Shown: piece after piece, positions 21,801 through 34,577 of the stretch
How positions within the stretch are numbered: the first letter of the stretch is position 1
Layout of the letters: every line of letters begins with the position of its first letter
The notes under the pieces: model-generated
What the model was told of the DNA's origin: nothing
The model's database searches: none
What the model saw: the letters and a program-made list of their open reading frames with translations, nothing else
Assembly: GCF_003086295.3 (NCBI RefSeq)
Contig: NC_092053.1
Span: 114,833,905-114,897,904, forward strand
Reading direction: 5' to 3'
Origin: Arachis hypogaea
Lineage: Eukaryota > Streptophyta > Magnoliopsida > Fabales > Fabaceae
DNA: 64,000 nucleotides
Position numbers and translations under genes: made by a program

Positions 21801-24800
21801 CCTAATATATAAATGAATTCAGTAGACTACACTACTGCATAAACTTCAAGCATAGAAGATTGATGATATCAGAGTAATGGAATTACTGCCAGACTATAAG
21901 AATCCATTATAGGTTAAAGGCACCAAAGGGCATGCAGTAGGCCATTGGCTGGATTAAGAAAAGCCTCCAAATACTAGTTATGAGTTAAGGCGCACTACCT
22001 CTTGGTTGGGGCAAGCACCTTTTGACTTTATTTTTATTTTATTAAGTAGAGGTTCTTTGGGAGAAAGTCTTTTATGTTTTACAAGATTAGCTTATCAAAA
22101 AACTAGGTTTTTACAGTGGGAAAAAGTGCCACGGCACCCAAGCACCAATCAGTTACCTTCTAAAATAGTAAAAAAGGGGAAAACAAAGTGACCAACAACA
22201 CTCTACATCCCGAAACAAAGAAAATGGAAGGAAAGCAAATCCATAATGCAACTCTACCACTTGAACAAATTGAGTAAATTCTTATTGGACTGAATATTTG
22301 AGATAAATGGTAGAAGGTATTAAGGCTTCCATACATCTAGCCTCAACATATTGTCAATTATAGCCCTAATTTACTTCTCTTCTTAACTTTAGTTATTTAT
22401 ATGTTGTTGTTAATTTAAACATTAAATTTATGCAAACTAGTTCATAACTCTTTAAGGTGTGCACATTTTGGTATCTCTAACCTCAAGGTGTTAAAAGTAG
22501 TCCTAGCATCTTAATGGCACTTTTTGCCTATAAATAACTTGCAAGAATCCCAAATTAACACCTACTTCATTCTAATTACAACTATCATTTAATTCTCCCT
22601 CTAAAACTCATTTCATTACAAGATAATAATGTATAATTGCACAATGTATCATTAGATGTAGAATTTCGTAACTGTTCCACACAGATTATATTGCATTCAA
22701 CACCCAAGGACCAATGTTATAAATGACGTGAATGAATAATTTAATATTCACATTCAATGGTTGATATGCATCTTCAACCGCTTAGAAAATGATAAACTTT
22801 ACCCGGAACATGCATCCAAGGCATGAACCCCTATAACCATGCAATATAGCAAGCGAAATTGCACAATCATTGGGGAAAGAATAAACTAAAGAATTTCATA
22901 TTCTAATGCATAAATAGAGAAATAGAGATTCCAGTAGATTTACCTGGGGCAATATCCCACCCATCAATGATGCACATAGAGCTGTAAAAGCCCCGGCATT
23001 TATAATATAACTGCAAAAACAATTATGAAAAAAGATAACCACTTCATTTATTAGGCTGCCTAAATTTTATGAGGAATCCAACACACTGTAGGTAACTTAA
23101 TTATTCACTTACGCTGCCCATTGCATTCCATGGCTAGCAAATGCAGAGGATATTGGGGTATCAGGATCAATAGCATAATAAGGTACTAAACCGACGATAA
23201 CAATCGAGACCATCATATACAATCCACAACATAAAAACAATGAACCACCAATACCCAGTGGCAGATCACGTTGAGGATTTTTCACCTGTTAATCAAAGCA
23301 AGACATCATTAACAAGTAATAATTTCCTCAATTATGTACAAAGTTGAGGATCATATTTATAGGCGAGGAGAAAAAAAAGGGGTGCATCACATCATCATCT
23401 ATACCTCTTCGGCAGTGCTGGCAACTGCATCAAAACCTATATAAGCAAAAAAGACAGTTGCAGAACCAGCAAGCATTCCATCTACCCCAAATGGAAAAGA
23501 TCTATTAAAGAAAGAGCAAGAGACAAGTATTCAGTAACGAGAACAGAACAAACATACAAATGATAGAGCAGAACAAAGATGTATAGTACCCTGTAGGAAC
23601 TTCATATCCAGGCCATCCAGATTTGAATCCTAGGTAACCACCAGCAATTATGACAAACATCAAAGCACACATGTTCACTGATGTGACTATACTTTGAACC
23701 ATTATACTCTGCATTTTTTAACCATTCAAATAAAAAGGATCTTAAAACATATTTGGACGTCTGAATGGATTTAATAAAGCACAATAATAGTCGGATTCGC
23801 AACAAGGGAAACATGCAACAAGTTGCATGAACCTAAAGTCGGGAAATTCAAAAAACATATTAGAGAAGAAGATTCAAAAAGAAAAGTACCTCTTTAATCC
23901 CAACACACAAGTGCAGTAATAACAAATATCATAATTGCTGCACATGGGTCCACAACAATATTGATCCCAGCAATATGCTGACGCGATAAAAAGATGGGTA
24001 GATTGTCTTCACCTCCAAAAAGAGCAGCCTAACCAAAGAAATATTATTTTCTATCAATAATTGAGTAGCATAAGATAAATATATAATCTTACTCACATTT
24101 GAAACAAATAATCTTACTCTCATTACTTATTACATTACATAATCACATACATAACATATACAAGGAGATCATCCAACGGAATTCTGAAATTCAGAAAATA
24201 AAATGGGACACGGAAAAATAAGATTATTTTAGAGCCAAACACCAACAAAATTGTTTTGTTCACTGAATTACTAACAATAAAGAAATTAATTTCAAATAAA
24301 ATGAGTAATAAATGATTGAACAAGAAAAACCACTAAAAAACATATTGAAAAAGAAAGAGCGGAAAGATTGAAGGAGAGGTGAATCAACCCTAAGAAATGC
24401 TACCCCCTCCCCCCAACCCTAATTTTTCTCTGAAAACAGAACCTAAATAGAAAAGTTTAACGAACATCATACCAAATTGGGTGTTATGCCCCGAGCAACA
24501 GCAGCTCCACCAATTGTATATTCTAATATCAAGGCCCAGCCAATCAACCAAGCAACTCTGCAAAGAATACAATATTTTCTATTCAATTATTCATCAAAGC
24601 ACATCAAGTCTCAATTGAATACAACAACAACAACTAAGCCTTTTCCAATTAGGTGAGTTGGCTACATGAATCAAACACCATTGTGCCTTATCATGAATCA
24701 TGTCTAGACTCAAGCTATTTATGCTTAAATCTCTTCTTATCAGCTCCTTCAAAGTCTCCTTAAGTCCCCGTCTACTCTAACTTTCTCTCAATTAAAATAA

Positions 24801-25954
24801 TTTTTTTCTTTTTTTCAATAAAAGACCTATTACAGTAAACTGACATAGACCTCCAATTCAAAAAGAAGTTTTAATAAAAGACAAAAATTCCAAACCCAGG
24901 ATTATACAGGATTATACACAGGCCACCTTTTCTCTTTCACACAGGATTATACAGACAGACGCTATTCCAAAACCCCAGTATCAATATCACCCTGACATCA
25001 TAACTATTAAAGGAAACGGGGAAAAAGGGAATAACAAAATAAAGAATCAAGTAACAGAAGCACTTCAATCTCTATTTGTAATAAGCTGAGTCAATATCAT
25101 TTCATAACTAGAAGTTCCATGGAAAGCAAAGCAAGGACTAGATTAAAAAGGTTTTCAAGCTAATAACAAGAGAAATAAATATGTAGAATCAAAAGAAATG
25201 TTGTTACCCTTCCCCAACACATATGTATGTGTAGTGATAGGCACTCCCAGCAGAAGGACAACGACTAGCTAGCTCCGCGTAGCAAAAAGCCGAAAGAGCA
25301 GCCGCGAATCCAGCTACCAGGAAAGAAATTGCCAGAGACGAACCGGAAAGCTCACGAGCAACTGTTCCAACCAGAACATATACACCAGCACCAATTGTTG
25401 CACCAACACCTAAACCCAAAATAAATAAATAAAACAACCTTACAGTATAGTTCAATTATAGATCCTAATGTTCAAAACCCGTGGCAACCACTATAACCAT
25501 CCGTAACTAAGTCCAAACCTCCTTTAACTGACTCCAACAAACCTCCAAATTATTCTGCACGTATACCTATTGTAGTCTATAGTTTGTTACATTGTAATTA
25601 CCCTAACTTCTAGTTTCATTTTGCCAAGTTTCTGAGTTTTCATTAGAGACATAAATTCAGTTCCAAGGGTTCATTTTTGTTTCTTTCAAAAATTGAAGAT
25701 CACACAAGTAGGGAACCTCACTCAAATTGGATGGGGGAGGGTGGAACAACTTAAATTAAATTAAATTTTGAAAAAAATGGAAATGTTGAATTACCAATTG
25801 CCAAGAGTTGAGGAACAGATAGCTCCTTAGCAAGTTGAGGCTCAGAGGTGTTCTTGCGTGCAGAATCCACCTTCTTCTTCCTATTGAAGAACATCTTTGA
25901 ACATTGACCTCCATTACTATTACCACCCTCTTGTGAATCAATCAAAATCCCCAT
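18885..25954 (-). CDS. CAT2: Vacuolar cationic amino acid transporter (CAT2-like), 14 exons, frameshift in exon 4
   Basis: CAT proteins (amino acid/polyamine/organocation superfamily) move Lys, Arg and related amino acids; the CAT2-4 group sits mainly in the tonoplast. Exons from the start: 25954-25795, 25409-25208, 24557-24473, 24028-23890, 23708-23590, 23501-23405, 23285-23113, 23010-22944, 21660-21502, 21131-20864, 20750-20645, 20460-20348, 20071-19996 and 19044-18885. All borders are GT..AG and all phases agree except exon 4. Exon 4 is 139 nt between two phase-0 borders, two short of a multiple of three. The loss is in a GT run (CTTGTGTGTTGGG), giving a stop at 23896-23894. With those two bases the protein would be 641 residues, the usual length. 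Motifs include [82 protein letters not shown], and the C-terminal [21 protein letters not shown]. It is either a recent pseudogene, a null allele or an assembly error. The CAT2 assignment rests on resemblance to legume vacuolar CAT2. Confidence 0.92.
19354..19495. mobile_element. Foldback MITE, copy 2 (142 bp, 9 bp target duplication)
   Basis: Nearly perfect inverted ends GGTGAAAACTCAGGTGC / GCACCTGAGTTTTCACC, flanked by TAAAAATAA on both sides (19345-19353 and 19496-19504). Same family as 2578-2718, but its terminal stem is cleaner. It lies in the last intron of the CAT2-like gene. Confidence 0.88.
19573..19842. repeat. Second foldback repeat in the last CAT2 intron
   Basis: Arms of about 65 bp, 19573-19637 and 19778-19842, are inverted copies (TATGCCACTATTTCTAAAA against TTTTAGAAATAGTAGCATA), separated by about 140 bp. 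The outer limits and target duplication are unclear. A MITE or other foldback element is likely. Confidence 0.55.
21661..22943 (-). other. Long intron 8 of the CAT2-like gene
   Basis: A 1.28 kb intron between exons 8 and 9. I see no nested gene, RNA or element end in it. Short open frames have no recognisable product. Confidence 0.5.
24610..24790. repeat. SINE-like dispersed repeat in CAT2 intron 3
   Basis: The text ACAACAACAACTAAGCCTT, then GGTGAGTTGGCTACATGAAT, matches a widespread plant dispersed repeat (the AAGCCTT..GTCGGCTACATG type) with a few changes. I recall it as SINE-like, but the family name is not certain. It lies in the intron between exons 2 and 3 (24558-25207). Confidence 0.4.
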
Positions 25955-26154
25955 CACTTACTCAACTCTATTCTTCTTTTGCTTCTCCTCTTTTCGGGTT
26001 TCTTTTCAAGCAGCAGAATTTTCTTTCCTTTTCTTTTTTTGGTAAAAAAGGTTTTGGTATTGTTATTTGTTGGGTGAAGCTGCCAAGCTGGTACACTGAG
26101 AACTGAACAGAGAGATAAAATGTGGCGTTATAAGGAAAAGGGGAAGAACGATGT

Positions 26155-26190
26155 ATTGAGAGAGAGGGAGAGAGAGAGCGAGAGAACGAG
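26155..26190 (-). repeat. (GA)n tract in the probable 5' leader of the CAT2-like gene
   Basis: GAGAGAGAGGGAGAGAGAGA on the plus strand, so CT-rich in the transcript sense, 200-235 bp upstream of the ATG. CT-rich microsatellites are common in plant 5' leaders. Confidence 0.6.
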
Positions 26191-26303
26191 AAATTCTCCC
26201 TTCCCCCCTTCCTACTTAGTGGATGGTGATGGACTGATGGTTATGCACTTACGCGTATGCTCCTCTCTCTCTCTTCCCATCCTTCAACCCATTTGCCATG
26301 TCG

Positions 26304-26310
26304 TTATATA
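26304..26310 (-). promoter_or_regulatory. Candidate TATA box of the CAT2-like gene
   Basis: TATATAA on the minus strand, about 350 bp upstream of the start codon at 25954, with the GA/CT-rich leader between. A second TATATA-like string lies at 26317-26326. This is a prediction from position and sequence only. Confidence 0.4.
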
Positions 26311-26349
26311 ATATAGCCTATATAGGTCCCGGTGGACTCGTGGCCTTTC

Positions 26350-27731
26350 AGTTTTCTATTTTTTTTAAATAAAAAAAAAAAAACGATCCCACAGAATTTT
26401 TATTAAGGAATTTTTTTAGAATAAACATTTAAATTAATCAACAAAAATTTTTAAATTAAACATTTTCGTTCCTTAATAAACTTTTATTCATTATAAGTTT
26501 TAGAGAATTATTCCGATCAGATAGATGGATCTTTTATTGTTTGAAGCAGATTAATTTGTTTTATAACAATATTTTTTAGAACCAATTATTTTATAATAAA
26601 ATTTTGAAAAAAATTTAAAGACTAATAGAATTTATTATTTTTTATCTGTATTTTTAACTATCATTTTAATTTTTTTTAGTCTAATAATTTAATAACATAT
26701 TTTTAGTCTATATTTTTAAATATTGTTGATTGATTACTGATAAAAAATAATAAATTTTATTGATCATATAGTTTTTTTCAAAAACAATTTAGATACATAT
26801 TTGTCTAACACACACTAAAATCTTGATTGAAAGTGGCGGAAAAACTTATTTGATTATGAGAATAAATTTCAAAAACTTCTCAAAAACAAAAATTTTGCTG
26901 AGAACTAAAGTATTCCGAACTGGACATTATACTTCGGCCATTTTTCTCTAAAACTCAACCATGAAGTTATCAAGTGCACTATATTTAGTTAAAGAGCAAA
27001 TAATGCGAAAATGGACTTATTCAAAATTAAGATAAAGTTTAACGAATATACAGAACAGTAAGTAGCAAAATATCAAGAACGGAATTAGGTCATGTAAATT
27101 GGATAAACGAACTTACTCAAAAAAAATATCATTATTCAATATAAAAAAATAGGTTGATAACAAAGTTTGGAGCTAAAAAAGAAGAAAAAGCTACTTTTTT
27201 TTTTTTTTATTTTACTATTCTCTTTATTATTGTGATACTGATTTGAGTGTCAAAATATTTTTTGCAGGTGTCTATCTTGTCGTATTCTACAGAAGCTAAC
27301 GTATAATTCGTAAGGATTATCTGAAAGATGAAATTAGAACTCCGGAAGAATATTATATCTTAGTAAATTCATCGAGAACGAAATATATTTATTCTAAATT
27401 TTATTAGAAACTAATTTGAGTGTTCACCTTTTTCTTTAAATAAAACTTAGTTTAGTGAAATCTTTTAGATTATTTATATTTTTCAAAATTAAAAACACTC
27501 CATCTAAAAAATTATTTACTTTTATATTTACATCTCTTTTAATTTATTTAAATTTAAAAATTATTTTTTTAAATACAATTATTATTATTTTTATTTATTA
27601 AAATTTATTTTTAATTTAGTTATCAAATATAAGTGTTATATTTTTAAATTATTTTTAAAAAACCAATTTTAATAAACTATTTTTAAAAGATTAAAAAATT
27701 TTATCAAACCAACCTTCTTTTAAGTCATTTC
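26350..27731. other. AT-rich intergenic DNA
   Basis: Long A/T runs (A-run at 26371-26384, T-run at 27198-27210), no credible ORF, RNA gene or element end recognised. Confidence 0.5.
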
Positions 27732-27734
27732 TTA

Positions 27735-28142
27735 TGCTATGTTTGTTTGAAGAGAAAATGGAAGGAAAGAAAAGGGAGGAAAGAAAAGAGGAAGGAAAAT
27801 GATTATTTTCTATTGTTTGGTTATGAAGAGAAATTGGAGAGGAAAGAAAAGGGGTGGAAAAAACTGGTGGGACCTACCAATTTTTTTTCTCTCCAATGTT
27901 GAAAAGAAAAGAGAGGGAAAACTTATTTTTTCTCACCACTTCCAATATTATCCCTTCACTTTTTTTAATATATTTTATAATACAAGGGTAAAGTTGTCTT
28001 TTTATAACATTTCTTTCCTTCTTATTTTCCTTTCATCCAAACACATTTAAGGAAAATAAAAATCCACTTAATTTCTTTCCTTTCTTTTCTTTCCTTTCTA
28101 TTTCTTTCTTTTCTATTTCTTTCCTTACAACCAAACATGGCC
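27735..28142. mobile_element. Foldback MITE-like element (~408 bp)
   Basis: The ends TGCTATGTTTGTTTG and CAACCAAACATGGCC are imperfect inverted copies (GGCCATGTTTGG type), each followed inward by GGAAAGAAAAG or its complement. TTA flanks both sides (27732-27734 and 28143-28145), consistent with the 3 bp duplications of PIF/Harbinger-type MITEs. Purine-rich and pyrimidine-rich halves could pair into a long hairpin. An open frame at 27799-28050 is only low-complexity text. Confidence 0.55.
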
Positions 28143-28145
28143 TTA

Positions 28146-30500
28146 GTGTCTTTTCTTTTCTAAAGCCTTTTATTTCCTTTGGCTCATAATTCACATATAC
28201 ACCATACACCCTAAAAATACTTGGTAAGAGATTATTTAAAAAAATTTTGAGTGTTTTTACTGAACAGCTTTTAATATTTTCAATCTATTAAATATATAAA
28301 TTATGCTATGTATCTATTAAAATAAGTTATTAGTACAAAATATATGTTAAAATATAAATATATATTAAAAATAAATTAAATTACACATGTATTTATATAT
28401 AAATATATTGGTAGTTAATTTTAGTGGCTGATTTTAATATACAAATAACATTTTTATAAATATATACAAAATTTAAAAGGAAATGAAAAGAAAATATCTG
28501 ACTTGGAACGGTTTGCAGAGGCTGCCCATAAATAATGATTAGTAGCATATGATTCTTGGCTTGGAACGGTGGCTACGGCACTTGAATAGGATCTTTGAAT
28601 TTTGTTGCAGGACAATAATATTATATATTATATATACTAACATAATGGTGATTTAACACTTCTTGATCCGCAGAGGGGTGAAAGGAATCAAAGGATCTAC
28701 AAAGTGGTGATTTACAAGAAATTAAAAAGGAGACGGTGGGACACTTGTATTCCGAATCTTGTGGTGGAGAGATTTCTAAATTCTTTATTTTCCCTATCCC
28801 GTTGGCAGTGAGAAATTGCAAGAACATGCAAAATTCCAAAAAGTGCAATTACGCACGAGATTCTACGGGACCACTTAAAAATACTGATGAAAGCATGAAC
28901 GTCAATTCCAAATAATAGGCACTTCAGTTCACATAGCAATATAGCATGCAATAATTTAGGATTTTTTTATTTTAATTATTTAAATATAATATTAAGAAAA
29001 ATGTGTAATCGAAAGTGTATTAACGTATATGTAAATAATAGTGTCCTAAATCAAGTTAAACAACATCTCAGACAGTAATAAACCTAAAAAATTTTAAGAG
29101 TGAAAATAAAAATATCTATACTAAAATAAATATTATTGAGCATTGTTAATTATATTAAAAATATAATAGAAATATAAAATTAAAAAGAGTTAATAAATAT
29201 TTTTATTCTTAAAATATTATTCGTTATATATAATTTATAAAATAATAATTTTTTTAAAAAAATTTGAACTTAAAACATCTTAATTAAATTATAAATAACT
29301 TATCATCCTAACTAATTTTACTTTTATTTACTTTCGTACACATCTAATAATAAAAAAGTGAATGAGTTGGCACGTTAGCACTTATTGATATAATAATATT
29401 TATAATTTAAAACTAAAATTATATATAAATATAAAAAAAATTAAACCTATATATAAAAAGTATGTTTATATAAAATAATAGAAACTTAATTTATAATTAT
29501 TTTTATCTCTCTTTTTTTAAAATAATTAAAATTTTTATATATTTTTTAATTTAATTTTGATATACTGTGAGAATAAAAATTTTATGCATCTATTTAATTA
29601 TGTATTGTAATTAAAAAAATAACTTTTTACATTCATCGTCACGTAAATAATTATCTAAAAGAACAAATATAATTAAATACTTATGTAAAAAAATATACAT
29701 ATTTTAATATATTAAAATTCACTTCTATGCTTTTAAAAAATTATTCTATTACTCATTATAATTTTTAAATATTAATTACCACCCATTGAATTAAAAAGTT
29801 TATTTGTTATAATATTTATGACATAAAATATTTTTTAATTTAAAATAGTTATTACAAACAAGATTATTTAAGAGATAAAATTAAAAAAAATTATATAATT
29901 TTAAAATAAAAAATATTAATTAATAAATAGATATTATTTTTTCTTATTTCAACTCATTTTTGAAGACAAAAAAAGATATTAATAATTTTACTTATATTTA
30001 AAAAACTGAAATTTAGTTTGGTAATTAACTAATTAATTAGTTTTAAAAATTATATTAATACTGCTCATTAATTTTTATATTGAGTTAATTTATTTATTTA
30101 TCTTTTATTTTTATATTAAATTAAATTTAACAAAATAAATATTGTTATATATTAAATTTAATAAAAATTATTTTTAACATAAATCTTAAGACAAAATTTT
30201 GTAAACTTTTGTGCCAACAAAAAGTATAATTATATTGGGCAAAAAAAAAAAATATATATATATATATATATAGAGAGAGAATTATTACTTTTTTTTTTTA
30301 ATTTAGTGGGGGCAAGTGCCCCCCTTCCTATATATATAGGTCCGTCTCTGATCTCAAGTACATTATATCTTAGATATGAAAAAATAAGGTGAAACACAAC
30401 TCGAGTATTTTCGAGATATGCACTAAATGAAAAAGCAGGCACAATATCAGAGATGTGTTGGAAGGCTATATAAAATGTGTACCTGAGATTATTGTGTTCA

Positions 30501-30539
<39 letters not shown>

Positions 30540-30990
30540 AGTTTTGGATAATTTGAAAAGTATACATGGCTGGACGAGGAGATTACATCCAATCAAAAAA
30601 TATTAACAGATTGAATGTAACCTAGCATGTGGCCGAATCACTAAACTTTGAGATTAGTTTGTATACCTGTTATTTTTTATAGTTAATTAGTTAATGTTGT
30701 TTGATTTATTTCGTTTTTAGTTGATATCACCTTGTATCTTAATTAGATGTTTAGTTTTTATTTGGATGAAATTTGTTGGATGAGTAGAACATTAGAATTT
30801 GTTTACGTATATGTGAAATAATTTTTACCTATGGAGTTAGTTCATTATGAAATGGTTGCATTTTTATTTGTTATTCTTAATTAAATAATTTATTCTCTTA
30901 TGCATTAAATTAGTTAATGAGTCATGCATAAATTTAATTTAATTATATTCTTTAAATAAATAATGCATCCTCTTATGTATAGTAATATTT
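28146..30990. other. AT-rich intergenic DNA with microsatellites
   Basis: No gene recognised. Short frames at 28621-28951 lack any family resemblance. Repeats include a relative of 18425-18610 (28300-28455), a foldback relative (29553-29720), (TA)n followed by (GA)n at 30252-30280, and (AT)n at 30504-30536. At 30301-30345 there is GTGGGGGCAAGTGCCCCCC, which resembles a DNA-transposon end, but no partner was found. Confidence 0.5.
29553..29720. repeat. Small foldback repeat, copy 2
   Basis: AATTTTGATATACTGTGAG at the left and AATATATTAAAATTCAC at the right, with ATTTAATTATGTA and AATAATTATCTAAA inside, parallel to 11796-11955. Clearly diverged. Confidence 0.4.
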
Positions 30991-31383
30991 AGGGTTAAAT
31001 ACGATTTTGGTCTCTAACGTAGAGGCCAGAAATTTATTTCATCCTCAGCCTTTTTTTCGTTACAAAATAGTCCCAAAGATTTCAGTTTATTTTAAAATCG
31101 TCTTTTTTACCAAAAAAAATTTATTACCAAATTACCCCTCCTAAAAAAATTATAAAATAAAATAAAAAGAAAAAAAAAAAGAAAGAAAGGGAACGACGAG
31201 AAGGGAGAAAGAGAATCGGGGGGTGATGGAAGAAAGAGAATCGAGAAGAGAAGGTGGGTGGGGGAGGGAAGAAAGAGAATTCGGAAGGGAAGGTAGCACC
31301 GCCGCTCCCTGCGCCCTGCGCCATGTGCCCCGTGCCGTTGCGCCCCGCGCCCCGCTCCCCGCGTCACTGCTCCCGCCGCCTGA

Positions 31384-32815
31384 TGATTTGGATTTTTGCC
31401 GGTATAGAAATTATCAAGTAATCAATCGTAGTATAGTCTAAACCGACACAAAATTCATCATCAAACAATTCTACAATCTATAATCGAGAGTATTAATCTC
31501 CCGAGTTGTTCTTCCCTAGGAATGCTACAAGGATGCATGCTATTGGTTAAGTGGTCTTTTGTGGCTTGAAGAGTGTGGCATAAAAGTGCTAATAAAAGAA
31601 AACAACAATCAATCAATATTAAAAGCCTTGGCCAAGGTTGAACATTGGAAGTTCTATCACTATAGTTTCCTTCAATGATGATAATAATTAAGTCTTGCTC
31701 CACTTAGTCAACCTCTAATTATAGAGGAAATTCAAGTGAGAATGACTAGCTTGAGTCACAAGTCCTAGCTTCACCCTAAGGGATTCTAGCTTTAGTGCAC
31801 TCCAAACCAATTGCAATTCTTAATCCTCAATCAGCAATTGACATCCATTATTCAAGTGTCTCCAATGAATCAACCACTAGGCCAAGTGAGAGAATGCTAC
31901 TCCATATCTAAACTTGGCATTTTCTCAAACATTTGGAAGGCAAGAATGAAAGACATAGTAGAATGGAGAAGAGACTTAGAATCAAAGTATTTCAATACAA
32001 GAAATTAACAACAATAAGAACAATGAACAACAATGAAAATGAGATCTCCAATGCATTAATAGAATCCAAAACAACAAAATCAAATCTAAGATCTATGGGA
32101 ATTGAACAATTACAAACACTAGTTGAGATTAGAGAAGAGGATCTATAACATGAACAAAGTAAATTGAGAGTTGCAATGGATCTCACCAAAGAATGGTTGA
32201 AAATGGAGAAGAAATGAAGATGAACCCTAGAGAGAGGTTAGAGTCTCTCTCTCTAACAATGTAACTAACTAAAAATATCTAGAAAGTGTAAAATGAGCCT
32301 ATGGATGTGAATGTGTGTCAATCCCCTTCAATCCTTGGTTCTTATATGCAGTTTGGCGCCAAAGTTGATTGCTAAAACCTTCCAAAATCGCCAGGCACGT
32401 GTTGCAATAACAGAATCACGTGCGGATTACGACGCGTGCGCGCACGGTACGCGTGCGCGTCCCTGGCTAATTCCGCAATGTGCGCGCGGGTGCCTTATGG
32501 GCGTGCGCGTGTTTGGCCGAGGTCAATTCTTTGGCTTTTGTGCTTCTCTCCACTTGTATGCTTCCTTTCTTGCTCCTTTGATCCATGCCTAGCCTATTTC
32601 AACCTGAGATTACTAGCAAACACATCAAGGCATCTTATGGAATCAATGATGAATTAAAATTATCAAATTAAAGGTTTAAAAAGCATGTTTTTACACTTAA
32701 GCACAACTACGGGAGAGATAACAAAACCATGCTAATTCATAGGCTAAATGCGAGAAAAGGTCATCAAAATACTCTAAATTCAATACAAGATAAACCCTAA
32801 AAATGGGGTTTATCA
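31384..32815 (-). repeat. 3' LTR of the non-autonomous element (1432 bp)
   Basis: In sense orientation it starts TGATAAACCCCATTTTTAGG and ends AAAAATCCAAATCA. The GC-rich ACGCGTGCGCGC patch at about 32420-32515 stands out. ORFs inside it on the plus strand are antisense and short. Confidence 0.9.
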
Positions 32816-32831
32816 ACCTCCCCACACTTAA
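32816..32831 (-). other. Polypurine tract of the non-autonomous element
   Basis: In minus-strand sense TTAAGTGTGGGGAGGT directly precedes the left LTR. This position fixes the element's orientation. Confidence 0.75.
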
Positions 32832-34577
32832 ACCTTAGCATGTCCTCATGCTAAAATAAGAAGGAAACAAGGGGTATGATCTTTATTTGATGCAACTAAA
32901 CTATATGAGTCCTATCTAAATGCAACTACCTAAAGTGAGTGCAAATGCTTAGTTCAAACAAATCAATTCCCAAGAGACATGTATAGGCACAATAGCTAAG
33001 GCAATAGGAATTAAGTCCAAACCACAATTGTATTGAATTATCAAAAAGAGTTCAAACTTGCAAGAATATAAATAATATGAGTGAACACATGTAATTGAAC
33101 TTTTGAACCCTCACCGGATGTGTATCCGCTCTATTCACTCAAGTGTTTAAGGGTTAATTCACTCAATTCTCTTCTAATCACGCTTTCCAAAATTTGATTT
33201 TCTTCTAACAATCAACACCTATTCAATGCATGCATACATTCATCATGAGGTCTTTCATTTAGGTTGTAATGGGGTTAGGGTCAAGGTAGGATCATTTATG
33301 GTTAAGTGGACTAGAGTTTAGATCTTTGATTAGTATAGACTTTTCCACCTATCTATATAATGACCTATACAAGTTCAAACTATTCTAACTACCCATTCTT
33401 CACTTTTTTCTTACATATTCATGCATCTTATTTCTTGATTCATAACACTTATGCATTGATTCCCTTTTGTTGAGCTTCACTTTGGGGCATTTTGTCCCCT
33501 TTTATTATTTTTCTTCTCTTTTCATTTTTCTATATTCCTTCTTTCTTTTTTTTTTCATTTTATTTTTCTCTTCTTTTTCTTTTCTTTTCTTTTCTTTTTA
33601 TACTTTGTGCAAGGACATCAATTGCATAAGGTCCTATACATGAATATGTTCCCACTTCCTAAATATGAAAGTGTACTACCCTTTTTATCCCATCCAATGT
33701 TCCCAAGCCTCACCAACTTTGAATAATAATCACTCTCACTAGCCTAGGCTAATCAAAGATCCAAACAGGGACTTTTCATTGGTTTTCCGCCTTGGGCTTG
33801 TAATGTGCTAAAATGAGAATAAGTTGGTTAAGCATAGGCTCAAAATTGGCTAACAATGGGGAGTAAAAGGTAGGCTATTTGGGTAAGTGGGCTAATGAAA
33901 TAATAGCCTCAATCATACAAATGCATGAATACAAGAAATAAATAGACATATAGAATCAAGCAAATCAAGGATCACAATCATAGAAAGAGACAATTGCACA
34001 CAAGAATGGAAAATAAGTGGTTATAAAATGTAACCACATCAATAGGCTCAAGTCTCACAAGCTTGTGTTCTTAATTCAATACATACTTCATAAGGTATGA
34101 AATTCAAGCAAGTTGCACTAAAAGTTTCCTTCAATCAATTGGGTTGGTGCCCTATGTCCTATAATTAAAATTCTTGGAAAATCTCAATATTTGACTAAGC
34201 ATTGTTGTGATTGAAAAATTCAAAAAGGGTGACTAAGTTTTAACAATTCCAAACATGGTTTCTAATCACAACTATAAGCTAAAAAGAGAAATATGAAAAA
34301 GTATGTAAAGAAAAATTCAACTAAAAGTATGGAATCTAGCATCTAAAGTATCTAAAATATCCAAAAGCATCCAAAACATCTAAAATCCAAAATAAGCAGT
34401 AGGGGTAAAATGCATCAAATATATACAAAAGGATAAGCAGTAGGGGTAAAATGCATCAAATATATACAAAAGGTGTGCAAAGTAAGATAACTAGGAAAGC
34501 GGCCAAAATGTTCATCGGTCCTCTAATGATGCTACCGGTGACCTCCCCACACTTAAGATCAAGCATCGTCCTCGATG
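32832..34577 (-). other. Untranslated 3' interior of the non-autonomous element
   Basis: About 1.75 kb with no ORF resembling a protein. A T/C-rich stretch lies at 33470-33600. At 34385-34470 the text TAAGCAGTAGGGGTAAAATG is repeated twice about 50 bp apart. Confidence 0.5.

Noticed and set aside
27799..28050. 83-codon frame with basic residues
   Set aside because: Lies within a foldback MITE-like element of GGAAAGAAAAG repeats.
28621..28951. Two overlapping minus-strand frames of 75-79 codons
   Set aside because: No recognisable domain, no splice-consistent extension and no promoter-like context; could not be supported as a gene.
30301..30345. GTGGGGGCAAGTGCCCCCC as a DNA-transposon terminus
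   Set aside because: It resembles a terminal motif, but I found no inverted partner or target duplication in the window.
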